This document shows, in pieces, positions 8,588-18,900 of a DNA stretch of 22,947 bases. The notes beneath the pieces were generated by a model that saw nothing but the letters and a program-made list of their open reading frames with translations, was not told the DNA's origin and did no database searches. This DNA comes from Seison nebaliae (Eukaryota > Rotifera > Pararotatoria > Seisonacea > Seisonidae). The stretch covers positions 1 through 22,947 of the forward strand of contig JALJEE010002261.1 in NCBI GenBank assembly GCA_023231475.1. The letters run 5' to 3'. Position numbers and translations under genes: made by a program. Every line of letters starts with the position of its first letter. Position 1 is the first letter of the stretch.

Positions 8588-9598
8588 CATCTTTCTTCGG
8601 TTCTATTGGATCTGTATGTAATTCAACTCGTTGTTCAATACCGAATTTCATTTTACATTCGCCTCTTGTTAAATGATATAATCCGTTTTCATTATGTCTA
8701 AAACCATGATTCGTTCGAAAGATATCATTCAAATCATTGAATTGATAATAAACGATCTCTTCACCTAGAATTTCACACGCACACAAAAAATTTTTTATAA
8801 AAATTATTTATATTTCAAAAAAATGAAAATAAAATCAAAATAAAACTAACTATCTTTCGAGATGACGATTCGGATGGAACCGGAGAAATAAGTGTTGAAC
8901 GAAAATTTTCCTTTATATTCGTCTTCTTTTACCACCAGCTGTGCAGTCGTCTCCGTCATGGCAGGTACACGAACAGTACTTTCGACGTTCCATGTCATTT
9001 CTTCTTCGATCGATTTATGTCTCTCATTCTCTAGAGAATATTCCGTTTTAAATCCTGCACCCAATTCAACAATATCACCAGGTAATGCAATTTCCATGGA
9101 GAATTCACTTTCCATTAAGAAACCTTCGAGAACGGTTAAACTACAAGTACTGACGGTTTTCCTTTCAGCTTTCACCTGTCCAAATTGAATTGAATAAAGA
9201 AATTTTTAAATTTCGAAACTTGATATTCTTGTTCCAGTTCCGTATCGTTGACATATTTCGATTTGAATAACATATGAGTTTTGGGTCCTAAGTTCATGTT
9301 CGTTCTTTCATAAGTTGCATCTTCAGATTGAATACTAAAAAAAAGAAAGTTCAATTATTTTTTAAAAAATGAATAATAACATAAATTTACTCCAATCGAT
9401 ATCACATTGTAAATCTTTCCAATTATATCGATTACGTCCTCGCTCTGTGGCTTTATACCAGGCTTTCGCATAATTCATGACGATATCATGAATATCTAAA
9501 ACATGAGAATTTACATCTATTGGTGATGATGTCTTCAATTTTGTTGGACGATAAAGACGACTTAACGCCTCATCCAAACGATTACGGCCAAATACCAT
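8532..9598 (-). CDS. ETX/MTX2-like (aerolysin-fold, LIN-24-like) protein
   Basis: Four exons read in the order 9381-9598, 9220-9334, 8851-9175 and 8532-8764; together 891 nt, one unbroken frame, 296 residues. Introns are 46, 44 and 86 nt with GT-AG ends. The ATG is at 9596-9598 and no signal peptide is apparent. The third exon has the hallmarks of the ETX/MTX2 module of small beta-pore-forming proteins: Ser/Thr-rich alternating strands, a TVLEGF turn, a Pro-Gly segment (ALPGDIVELGAGF), and a W-x-V...V-x-V-P-x-x-T pattern (strand, then VRVPAMTETTAQL). In C. elegans the LIN-24 and LIN-33 relatives affect cell death; arthropods also carry such genes. Whether this one forms pores, defends against microbes or does something else cannot be told. 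The family call is from pattern recognition; the gene structure is firmer than the function. Confidence 0.65.
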
Positions 9599-10719
9599 AT
9601 TGATGGTATTGTCTAATAGAATGGGCTTGATAAAAAATTAGTTTCTAAATGATATGAGGAATAATTATGGGAAAATAATTAATAATTATTTATAGGACGT
9701 TCTCACGTCACTTCATGTACATCAGAGAACGATTCTGATGGTAATGGTGATGGTTATGATGAGTAATATGTAAATATATTTCCTATGTTTATACGAGATA
9801 ATAAAAAAGTAGAAGTGATACGATGAACTCTGATGGAAATGAAACATGATCATAAAAATGATGGTAACATCAACAACAACAACCATAATACTGTATATGA
9901 ATAAATAATGAATTTGCTTATCAACATTTTTATGACTTTCTCCCAGTACCGATCATTTTACTTATGACTATATCAGAAAACTTAAAATGAACGTAAGTCA
10001 TTTTTCTCATTTACGAAATGAAGATAGACACAATTTTAAATTTTAATGAAATAAATGAAACATGATATTCTTCTCCATCAATTCATCGTATTATGGAAAT
10101 GAAATATTGGAGAATAAATTGAACTAATCGAAAGTAATGTGTTTAAAGCGTAATGTTTTAACGATCAGACTAATCGATTTACTTTCGTTCATTCAGATTG
10201 TATTGTTGTAAGGAAAAAAAGGGGAAAGTGTTTTTCAGAACTATGGAAGTCCATGTAAAACTAACTCTGTTACACAATAAATCGTTTTTACTTTGCTTCC
10301 TACGAAAAATAGATCGATTGATTGAAATATTATTACATTCATTTTCATTTGAACATTAATTGCGTTAGCAAACAAAAGGAAAGAAATGATGATGAGATTC
10401 TTTACTTTCCTTCCTTCCTTCCGTTAGTCAAGAACAGAACAGTTAATTTTTGAAACTTTCTTTTTCGAAGTTTTTGAACGGAATCGGATGTAAACATGTT
10501 TCTCTATTGCCGTTCTCATTTGCATATGTACGACATGTTTCGCGTGATTAACTAAATACCTTCACACTGACAAATATCCAAACAATTCCGACATGGAACT
10601 ATTTATTTAATTTAATGATTAATTATCATCTTCTTTAAAAAGCTAAATTGGAAATTTTTCGATAGAATTATTCTTTTTTAATTACACAATCTCATTCTTC
10701 TATTCCGATAACATGATTA

Positions 10720-10848
10720 ATTAATTATTCGTCTTTTTTATCATCATTCTGATAATTAATCATCAAGCACTGAACCATTAGGAAACCGTTAAATTTCTAA
10801 ATTTTTTATATTCAAATAATTCTGATGATTAAGAAGACGAATAATTAC
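10720..10848. repeat. Imperfect inverted repeat (about 30-bp arms)
   Basis: TTAATTATTCGTCTTTTTTA with its continuation TCATCATTCTGAT (10720-10753) pairs with 10819-10848 (TTCTGATGATTAAGAAGACG and ATAATTA). The loop is about 65 nt. It could be a small miniature element, a precursor-like hairpin or chance in AT-rich DNA. Confidence 0.5.
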
Positions 10849-11136
10849 ATATATTGTGTTAATGTTCTTATAAATTATGAAAGAAAAATTGGAAACCTGA
10901 AACTAAACGGTCATGAAGAAAATTTTTAAAAAACTATGTGAAAAACTTGAGAATTTAGAGGAAAAAAGTGGAAAATAAACGTTTGAGAATTAATGGTGTA
11001 TTGATTGAATTTCCATAATATTGATATTTTTTTCAGTTATTTATCTTATAGTTAATGTCGACGTGTATGTTGAACGGAGAGAGGTTTCCGTTATTTAGAG
11101 AAAATAATATTTTGAAATAATTGATAATTCATAGAA

Positions 11137-11221
11137 CACCGAAACACACACCGAAACACACATATACACACACAAATCATCCATCGAGTTAAATAGATGT
11201 GTGTGTGTCCGTGTGTGTATG
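11137..11221. repeat. CA/TG microsatellite hairpin
   Basis: A left arm of CACACACCGAAACACACA type (11137-11174) and a right arm GTGTGTGTGTCCGTGTGTGT (about 11199-11218) face each other around a loop of about 22 nt (ATCATCCATCGAGTTAAATAG). Confidence 0.65.
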
Positions 11222-11609
11222 TCGAGAGTACCATCAATATAAAATAATGGATGAATAATTTATAAATCTATGGACGGGTGATTGGAACGAATAATCGAAT
11301 TGAGTGGAAGTAGGAGATGAATCGTATGTCATAAGAATGTTTCCAACTATTCGAGAGGTCATACCATTCCCTCTGTTCTCTATGGATTTCTGGTGACAAC
11401 GTCGCTTCTTTTTTGTTTGTATTGAAGAGCGGGAGAATGACAATGGAAATATTTAGAAGAAAGAGAATGAAACGAATTCTTCTTTACAAATGTTCCATCC
11501 AGTTCACTTGAATTAATAACGACTATGGAATAGAAGTTTCTTCTTTCACGAACTATAATCCATCATCACTCTCAACATTTTACGAACATTCGTTTCAAGT
11601 GAACAGATC

Positions 11610-11633
11610 AAATATCATCAGAAGATGATATTT
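11610..11633. repeat. Perfect 10-bp stem hairpin
   Basis: AAATATCATC, loop AGAA, then GATGATATTT, followed shortly by a T-run. It is nested close to a second inverted pair, GTTCACTTGAA (11503-11513) and TTCAAGTGAAC (11594-11604). Confidence 0.55.
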
Positions 11634-12249
11634 ATCTCCTTTTTTTCCTCCGATATTACAACTTGAAATTACATTTAAGTATTCAACACTTTATTGTCAT
11701 TCTATTTCAACATTTTTTATTTCCAAAAAATTTAAACAAATTAATATTACTAGTCGATTATATGATAAATTCTTTCAATGAAGATGATTCTTTTTGAGAT
11801 TATATAGAATCTATATTATAGATGGAAGAGTATTAAATGAACGTGAGACAATTTGTAAAGACTCTTTACTAAAGAGACATATCCATAGAGATTAAAGGAA
11901 GTCGTCTTTGATGAGAGTGGAATGAATGTCCTGAAAGATAAATATTAATAATATTCCATTATTATTCATTAATATCCATAAGAATGGAATGACGAGTGAA
12001 TAGAAATTGGTTAAAAATGAGAATGTGATGAAATTAATTGTGAAGATAAACATTTCGAGAGGGCACTACAATCGGCACTACTACTACATAAAGAAAGGAC
12101 TATCTATCTACTTCTCACAGTATTTCATCTCCATTCCATTCAGAAGATAGACGAAATGTTGGAGATGTTAGTCGAAAGAAATAGAATCGAACGGAAAGAC
12201 ACAGTAATAACATTAGAATGATAATATCGAGTGGGGAAAGTAGGAAAAC

Positions 12250-12470
12250 AGTGGCTAATTACATTAGTAATGTAATGAATCAGCAAAACAGACGAAAAGA
12301 AATATATTAAAGAAACATTGTGAGTAGTAGAGTTAGGGGAGAGGAGGTTTCTTTCTCATTCTATTTATTTGCATGTCATCAGGGGTAGGAAGTCACTAAT
12401 GAAAAATTTTCTTGCAGTCTCCCTCCCAATTGATTGACATCAATCATCATTGTCAGCATTTGTTTACTAA
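12250..12470. promoter_or_regulatory. Candidate cis-regulatory patch with homeodomain and forkhead motifs
   Basis: Three motifs fall close together: TAATTACATTAGTAATGTAA (12257-12276), which contains a TAAT-N3-ATTA paired-class homeodomain arrangement; the inverted repeat TGATTGACATCAATCA (12431-12446), which resembles PBX/MEIS-type sites; and TGTTTAC (12461-12467), a forkhead core. Function is inferred from motif clustering only. Confidence 0.25.
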
Positions 12471-13037
12471 CGATTCATTTCAATAAGAAAAAACTCGATT
12501 CCCCAAGTCATTTGATGTCATAATCCCTTGAAAATTGCTCCATTTCTGATACAATCAAAATATCTCTAACAATTTGATTCCCTATTGTATTCCAATAAAA
12601 CTTGTCGCTAATAAATAATTAATAATAATGCGATAATAATAATAATAAGATTCGTTCGAACTTCCAATTAGAAAATGTTAATTAATTTCAAATAAATAAG
12701 AATATTTTTTAAAATTTTTTTGAGATTATTTTGGATTTAGATTTAGATAAATAGATGAATGTTTAGAACAAAATTAGTGAAGAAAACGTAACATATTTAG
12801 AGTTTAATGATAATCAATAAAATAAAATATTATAATAATCAATTTCTTTTCTGATGAAGGAAAATTTGAATTTTGATGTTTCTCATTTTCACTGAAAGAA
12901 GATTCGGTTGATAAGAAGAAGAATGATCCCGTGAACCGTGTACCCATAATACTTGAATGAATTAGACGCATTATTGAAAATCTATGAATAATCAGATTAC
13001 ATAATATTCATGAACAATAAAAAGATTAGATGGTTTC

Positions 13038-13634
13038 TCAAAGAAATAAAAATCGAAAAATAACTTTTCCATTCTCAACATTCCTTCTTATATTCTCGAT
13101 ATTTTCTCCGTCAATTTTCGATTTGAATTCTTCCATTTCAATAGAAGATGGAACGTATTCATTCGATTTCATTGATATGGGTATATTTCCATCTGATTTA
13201 TTCCACTCCTGAAATTCAGTTTCTTTGAACTCACTTCCATTCAACACTAATCGACTCGTATTGAATTTAATTTGATTTTCGATTATTTCATTTTCCTTAT
13301 CGATTGAACGTTTATCATTTATAATTTCGTCTAATTCGTCTGCAATACCATCCAAACTGTCATCTTTTAAAATTTCTGATTCAGCAATTTCTCTATTCGT
13401 TTCCTCATCTTTACCATCTAGATGATTCTCATTTGTACTCGTCTCATCATTTCCATTCCCTTCTTCCTTTTTCGTTGATGATTCTACCACATTCTCATTA
13501 TGATTATTTGCCGTTGATCGACTGGTTATGGAAGCAGTGGTATCATCTGTCGCATTATTATTATTATCCGTTTGACCGGAAGAAAGACAAAGAATGAGAG
13601 AAAAAATCGTAATAAACAATACTTGTCTTAACAT
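13038..13634 (-). CDS. Secreted acidic, disordered protein, unknown function
   Basis: A single-exon 198-residue frame. It begins with a clear signal peptide (MLRQVLFITIFSLILCLSS, probable cleavage near SSGQ). The remainder is low complexity, rich in Asn, Asp, Glu, Ser and Thr, with almost no hydrophobic core and no cysteines after the signal region. Four N-glycosylation sequons are visible (NAT, NTS, NGS, NKS). A dibasic KR in INDKRSIDKE could be a processing site. It ends with a short hydrophobic stretch (VIFRFLFL). The length and signal peptide argue for a real gene, but I recognise no family; secreted structural, salivary or precursor roles are all possible. Confidence 0.6.
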   Translation of the reverse strand: MLRQVLFITIFSLILCLSSGQTDNNNNATDDTTASITSRSTANNHNENVVESSTKKEEGNGNDETSTNENHLDGKDEETNREIAESEILKDDSLDGIADELDEIINDKRSIDKENEIIENQIKFNTSRLVLNGSEFKETEFQEWNKSDGNIPISMKSNEYVPSSIEMEEFKSKIDGENIENIRRNVENGKVIFRFLFL

Positions 13635-13928
13635 ACTGTTATCTAATAGTCTTCTAAATAATCAGTTTGCTAATAATTCGTAAAGGAAACTGACTTTAAA
13701 ATGAGAAAGTTTCATCATCATACTCTGCTCATGTTTTATTATCCCTCCTACCTTCAATCTATTTATTCCACATACTTTCCAATAATCCTTCAATACTCTT
13801 TGTAATTCGAGAACATTAATAAACGGCAACAACATGTCGTTAAACGTGAAATTTCAACTTTCTGACTCAAAAAGACAATTCGAATACAAGAAATAATTTA
13901 ATTAAAAAATCGTGTAATTCCTTTATCA

Positions 13929-14068
13929 CTAAATTATCAGAAGTTGAAATTTTCTTAATTTTATTATTAAATCATCAGAAGTTTTAATAATTCCATTCAT
14001 TTTATCATTAGATTATCAGAAATTAAAATTTTTCTAAAATTATCAGAAATTATAATTTTTCTAATCTT
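13929..14068. repeat. Degenerate tandem repeat with ATTATCAGAA core
   Basis: Four successive units carry the core ATTATCAGAAGTT or ATCATCAGAAGTT, beginning near 13930, 13970, 14010 and 14038. Spacing is about 40, 40, 28 and 30 bp, and each is followed by a T-rich run. Confidence 0.6.
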
Positions 14069-14101
14069 TCAAAAACAAATCAAAATTTCATGAACGAAGT
14101 T

Positions 14102-14107
14102 TTTATT
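14102..14107 (-). terminator. AATAAA poly(A) signal of PPAN
   Basis: Hexamer on the minus strand about 50 nt beyond the PPAN stop codon. Confidence 0.6.
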
Positions 14108-14157
14108 TTACATTGAAATAATCCTTCAAAAATGGAGGTAGAATGGAGAAGAAAATT

Positions 14158-15597
14158 TTATTTTTTTACAATTTTTTTTACTTTTTTCTTCTCAATTCTC
14201 TTTTTTTCCAATTTCTTCTTTCCCTTCTCAATCTTCTTTTCCAATTTCTCCTTTTCTTTCTCAACTTTAACTTGTTTCTCTTTGTCAATCTTGTCTTGTA
14301 ATTCCAACAATTCATCTTCAACATATTTCTTGTTATCTGCTTCATTGTCGTCGTCATCGTCAATTTGATCATTAGATTTCGTTCCTTTATCAGCTCTTAA
14401 TGCATTCATTAAAATATCTTTACGATTCTTAACAACGTCATCATTTTTCTTTGCCATCGTAGCTAATTGTTTATCTCGCAATTCTTTTTTCTTCTTTAAT
14501 TTTTCCGTTACACGACGTTCCTGTTCTTTCCGTCTCGCTTCTTTTAACGATTTCCGTTGATTTGTTCGTTTTCTCATCTCCTCAATCTCTTCTTTCGTTT
14601 TCTCAATTTTCGAATGATACAACGTCTCTCCGTCACAGAGACCTTCCTCAATTTTGAAAATTTCCAAATTTAATCTCGGTCCAACTTCTCTTAATTTGAT
14701 GGCAGTTTGTACGTCTTGGATTTCACCCAACTTCGGACGAACATCTCGATTCAATTTCACCGTTTTCTTTTCGTCATCTTCGAATTCACTTTCACTTCCA
14801 TATCCTCCTTCTGTTGTCAGAAATTGGGAAATATCATCAAATTTACTCAAATCTGGTATTTCTTTTCTCGCCATTTGAACTGATGAATCGATTAATAATT
14901 TCTTGACATTTCGATTATATCCCAACGGTTTCAATTTGATGGCATATTGACGTAATTCGATTTCGTCAGTTTCTTCATTATAATTGATGAGAATACATCG
15001 TTTCACTTCCTTTAAATTGATTTTATGAATATTGATGGCGGGAAACATCTTTTCGAATAATGTCGATGTTAATTGTAAATGACGTTTTGGTGAATCGTTC
15101 AAATCTTTCATTACCAAAAATGGTGGGTCCTGCCATAATTGAACATTAACTTGAGGTCGACGACTCGTTTGTGTCACATGACGAATGAGACAAAAAGATT
15201 TCACTTTAAAACTAATCGTCGGTCCACGAGGCATTCGTGCCAAACGTAACATGATAGAACCGTTATTGGAATTATTCTTGTCTATCGTCAAATCAACTAA
15301 TTTGCGACTTAACATCAACGTGTGAGTGATGTGAAAGAAACCAGAAATTGATACAAAATCCTTCAACGAATTCGAATGATGATCTTCCAATTTAATAGCA
15401 GTAAACGGCGATAACGTTAAACGGAGATCATGAATCAATTCATCTCCTATCGAACCGACCGCTCCACGTCGAATGACTAATGTGTGTGGAGCATTCTTTA
15501 ATTCATCATCTTCTTCTTTGTCCTTTGACGGTTTTTTTGTCGATGTCATCGTCGTTGAACTGTTCCATTTTGATTTTAATCGTCTTTTTATTTTCAT
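14158..15597 (-). CDS. PPAN: Peter Pan / Ssf1 homologue, Brix-domain ribosome biogenesis factor
   Basis: A single exon of 479 residues, starting at the ATG at 15597 (MKIKRRLKSKW); the frame is open 12 codons further upstream but without an ATG. Human PPAN is 473 residues. A basic N-terminus leads into the Brix domain: HTLVIRRGAVGSIGDELIHD, then NSLKDFVSISG, RMPRGPTISFKVKSF, FPAINIHKINLKEVKRCILI and LRQYAIKLKPLG, matching the family order. Next come the conserved DISQFL, the AIKLREVGPRLNLEIFKIEEG stretch and a long Lys/Glu/Arg coiled-coil tail ending in a nucleolar-type run of KK pairs. Ssf1/PPAN acts in the nucleolus on 27S pre-rRNA in large-subunit assembly, with Rrp14 and Rrp15 in yeast. 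The highly charged tail is longer and more repetitive than usual. It is head-to-head with the next gene, with 363 bp between start codons. Confidence 0.95.
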   Translation of the reverse strand: MKIKRRLKSKWNSSTTMTSTKKPSKDKEEDDELKNAPHTLVIRRGAVGSIGDELIHDLRLTLSPFTAIKLEDHHSNSLKDFVSISGFFHITHTLMLSRKLVDLTIDKNNSNNGSIMLRLARMPRGPTISFKVKSFCLIRHVTQTSRRPQVNVQLWQDPPFLVMKDLNDSPKRHLQLTSTLFEKMFPAINIHKINLKEVKRCILINYNEETDEIELRQYAIKLKPLGYNRNVKKLLIDSSVQMARKEIPDLSKFDDISQFLTTEGGYGSESEFEDDEKKTVKLNRDVRPKLGEIQDVQTAIKLREVGPRLNLEIFKIEEGLCDGETLYHSKIEKTKEEIEEMRKRTNQRKSLKEARRKEQERRVTEKLKKKKELRDKQLATMAKKNDDVVKNRKDILMNALRADKGTKSNDQIDDDDDNEADNKKYVEDELLELQDKIDKEKQVKVEKEKEKLEKKIEKGKKKLEKKRIEKKKVKKIVKK

Positions 15598-15960
15598 TAT
15601 AATATTTCTATCATGCAAATCAAAAACAATCAATTTGAATGATATGTTGATAACTCGTGTTTTTCCAAAAAATATTTCAAAAAAACATAAGCTAAAAATT
15701 TAAAAAAAATTTTAAATTAAAATTAAAAAAACTTTTTTTTTCGATAAGACACCTAAGGATAAAGATGACTAGTATTACAATTTGAAAACATTTCAAACAA
15801 CATTACCAAGCATTGCTTCATGTTTCTTCGTTGAGTTATTTTATAAGAGGAAGATAGAATCTGACAAATAAGTTGTAATCCGACAAACGACAATGTCGAA
15901 AAATTGTTTTTTTTCTTTTTCTCTTATTTTCGTTAACGGCTAATTATAATTGTAGGTTTG
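15598..15960. promoter_or_regulatory. Divergent promoter region of PPAN and the unknown 1009-residue gene
   Basis: The 363 bp between two start codons must hold both promoters unless the plus-strand gene begins in an upstream exon. A polypyrimidine tract followed by TTATAATTGTAG at 15944-15955 looks like a splice acceptor just before the plus-strand ATG, so a 5' intron (or a spliced leader) is possible. Confidence 0.4.
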
Positions 15961-18900
15961 ATGAAGGTAGAGAGTCATTCCGCTCGCAATTACTCAATGA
16001 TTCAAGTAGAAGCGACCAATGACATCTTCCGTGTACAACAGATGGTTGACGAGTTTAATGTGATCACTCAATTTGAAGGTGAACCGATTTCTTTTCAAAT
16101 TAGTGAAAAGGATCTCCCATACAATTATCAGTTATTGAAAGGAGATATTCCATTTCGGGTGTTCATTGTTAAAGTGAACGAATCGAATCAATTCGAACAA
16201 ATCTTGAGAATATTTGCGATGAAAAAACGGAGGAACAATAGTCGACCGAAATTGAAGAATCATGACAATCAAAATATAGAATATCCGCATGAAAATCATC
16301 GAAAAAACGAAACGAAATTTCCTCCATTCACAAGTAGGAATTTTTAAATTTAAATAATTTTATAAAATTTCTATATTTTTTTTAGCATTTGGAATTGTTC
16401 AAAGTGTCACATTCGATGAGAATCGATCGAACGCAATTATCTTACAAACAGAAAATGAAAATGATCTTCCTGTTGATCATGTGAACGTTGAAGAGCGGAA
16501 ACGTTTGTTTGACGCATTTCCTAAAGGTCGTGAATTATTCTATCAATGGAAACCGAACCAAAGCTCAGGATTCCACCATAATAAATATAATCGACGATAT
16601 CATAAAAATACGGACAATCGATCACCATGGACGTTGGAAATGAACGATATAGTAATTTGTAGTTACGTTAATGAGAATTTGAAGAATATTAATGATATTG
16701 TAATGGTAAAATCGATTTTTAAAGTATTGTTAATTTTTTTTAAAAATTTATTTTATATATTTAAAAATTTTAATTTTTTCCAAAATCAGTGTGAACGGTC
16801 AAATAATCAGTAAAAATGCACGTTTAGATGAACAGACGGCACGAATTGAACGAGATCGGAAACGTAGGGAATATCTGACCGAACAAGAGAATAAATTGAG
16901 TGTAACTGATTATACGTTCGTCGAAGATCTTAATGAATCATTTTCTTATCTCACCATCTGTGACGGTTTGGCAAACAGTTATCAAATGATCATTAATGGT
17001 GAGAGTCGATTAATTTTGGAATATGTTCTCCATTTCACTTTTGATCGATCATTTCCTAGTATCAGGAAACCGACTGCTCGTACCATTCGATTATATATCA
17101 GTTTCTCCAACATCAAATTAAATCGAAGTATGCCAACTCGTGCTGATAATGGAGCGAAAGTGTTCAATGGGAATCATTTACTTCGTGGAATGGCTGATAT
17201 AACGATGTTGAATGAATTTGAAATTCCACGTATCGAACCTGGTATTCGAATCGTCATTCAACAATCCCAGAAGATAATAGACGAGTTTGGAGTGGTGGAA
17301 CGAATTCTCCATTTCGATAATGTAATGACGAATAATAAACGTATTCTTGATTCATTAATTCTCTCGAGTCGATTTGAAATGGATCGTTGTATAATGGAGA
17401 GTAATAAAGACGATTATAAAATCATTTGTAATCGATTCATTCTTCCGAATTTAGTGAACGTTGAAGAAGGTGATGAAAGTATTGATATTTTCGATAAGGA
17501 AATCGGTTCCATATCGATCGATGACAAGAAATCGAAATTCCATAAAAAAGTTGACGAATTTCAATTGGTAAAGATACGGGAGAAAGGGAAAATCGTCGGG
17601 GAAGTGATTCTCATTCAACATTCGAAAATTGCTATTTTACTTAAAGTGAAATCGATTGATGGAATATCGTTCAATCATTATTGTACATGGAAATCGAATT
17701 CAGATGAAAATAAAATTTATCAAATCGCTTCTTACTCTTTCAATTATTTAGATTATTTGACATTGAACGAACAATTTCAAAATCTTCAAGTCAATCGAAA
17801 TATGTTGGGACGACCATATTTCATTGATTTTAATCGATTATTTGTCATCCTCAATGAATGTACACCGATGTATACACAACTACTTCAACAATATCATGAA
17901 ACGAAAGAGAAAATAAATTTACATTTAAGAAATTATTTTTATTTGTTAGGAATCGTTAAACGAATTCGATGGAAAAATATTTATTGGATTATCGATGTTC
18001 TCATTCCGAAATGTATTGCCGGTTTCGCTCCCGCTGCATGGAACGATCAATTATTCCGTTGCCAAGATATCAAAGATGAATTAGGTATGGAAATTTTTAC
18101 GTTTGAAACGGATTCCTTATTATTCCAAAGTGGATTTTGCATTCTTCTACAAATCAATCAAATGGATTATTCAAACGTCGATGTTGTTCACGTTCTCTCT
18201 AACGATCTTCGAATCAAATCGGGTGTTGCAGATATTATGGAAGTGCCAGTGAAGGAAGAAGATCATTCGAAAGATTTCCTTTCAATTAAGAGAAAAAATG
18301 TCACTTATTATATTGACGTTGAAGATTTAAGACAATATGAATCAGGAGTATATTCATTCAATACCATATCATTTTTTTCAATGTCTAATAAACAATTGTT
18401 TGGAGGAGGATTGAGAAAAAAGGAGAAAAATCAAATGAAGAAAATCGATTATCGTTCTGGTGATTTTGCATTTGTTCAACAAATTATGCGATTCCGATAT
18501 CATGAACAATTACCATCGTCTGATGTTGTATCAGGAGAAATTGATCATTCAAAAGAGATTTCTGAAATGATAACTAATTCTACTGTTAATCATTTGGAAT
18601 TGAATAGAGACAATTTGAAAGTTGAAAAAAAACCGTTTGATGATAATTTGAAAAAGGATCAAATTGACGATGAAATGGATGGAACTATAAACATTATAGT
18701 GGAGAAAGAAGAAATTGGCATATCAACCAATCCCAGTAATGGAATTCATGGAGATGGAATCGATAAATTAAATGAGTCGATTGGAGAGCAGAATTCGAAG
18801 AAAATCAAACTAGTCATCAATGGAAATGAAATGGAGGAATTTGAAAAAGTTGAAAAGATTGAAGAAGGATCATTCATTGATGATCAACCAATGGATATCG

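Larger units (their letters stand above)
9599..13037. other. 3.4-kb intergenic region without convincing genes
   Basis: No open frame here looks coding. The region contains several inverted repeats (10720-10848, 11137-11221, 11503-11604, 11610-11633), a CA/TG microsatellite, short TAA/AAT runs near 12605-12650, and a motif-rich patch at 12250-12470. It must also hold the promoter of the minus-strand gene that starts at 9598 and the 3' flank of the one that ends at 13038. Confidence 0.6.
13635..14157. other. Intergenic between PPAN and the secreted-protein gene
   Basis: About 520 bp without a gene. It holds the promoter side of the secreted-protein gene, a degenerate tandem repeat (13929-14068) and the PPAN poly(A) signal. 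Confidence 0.55.

Noticed and set aside
8747..8786. Similarity of EIVYYQFNDLND in the ETX/MTX2-like gene to EIGIVQFNDLND of the V-ATPase a subunit
   Set aside because: Limited to about a dozen residues, with no flanking similarity; most likely coincidence, although it briefly suggested a duplicated V-ATPase fragment.
8892..9188. 98-codon plus-strand frame
   Set aside because: It is the antisense shadow of the third exon of the ETX/MTX2-like gene.
11234..11443. 69-codon minus-strand frame in the large intergenic region
   Set aside because: Composition matches the surrounding non-coding DNA; no flanking exons or motifs.
12405..12482. Possible exon after a TTTTCTTGCAG acceptor-like sequence
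   Set aside because: Only about 22 codons, with no partner exon in frame upstream; the patch is better explained by regulatory motifs.
16706..16789. Intron with the better-looking GTAAAA donor at 16706
   Set aside because: With the acceptor at 16789 it would shift the frame to an immediate stop; the GTTAAT donor at 16729 keeps the 770-codon frame open.
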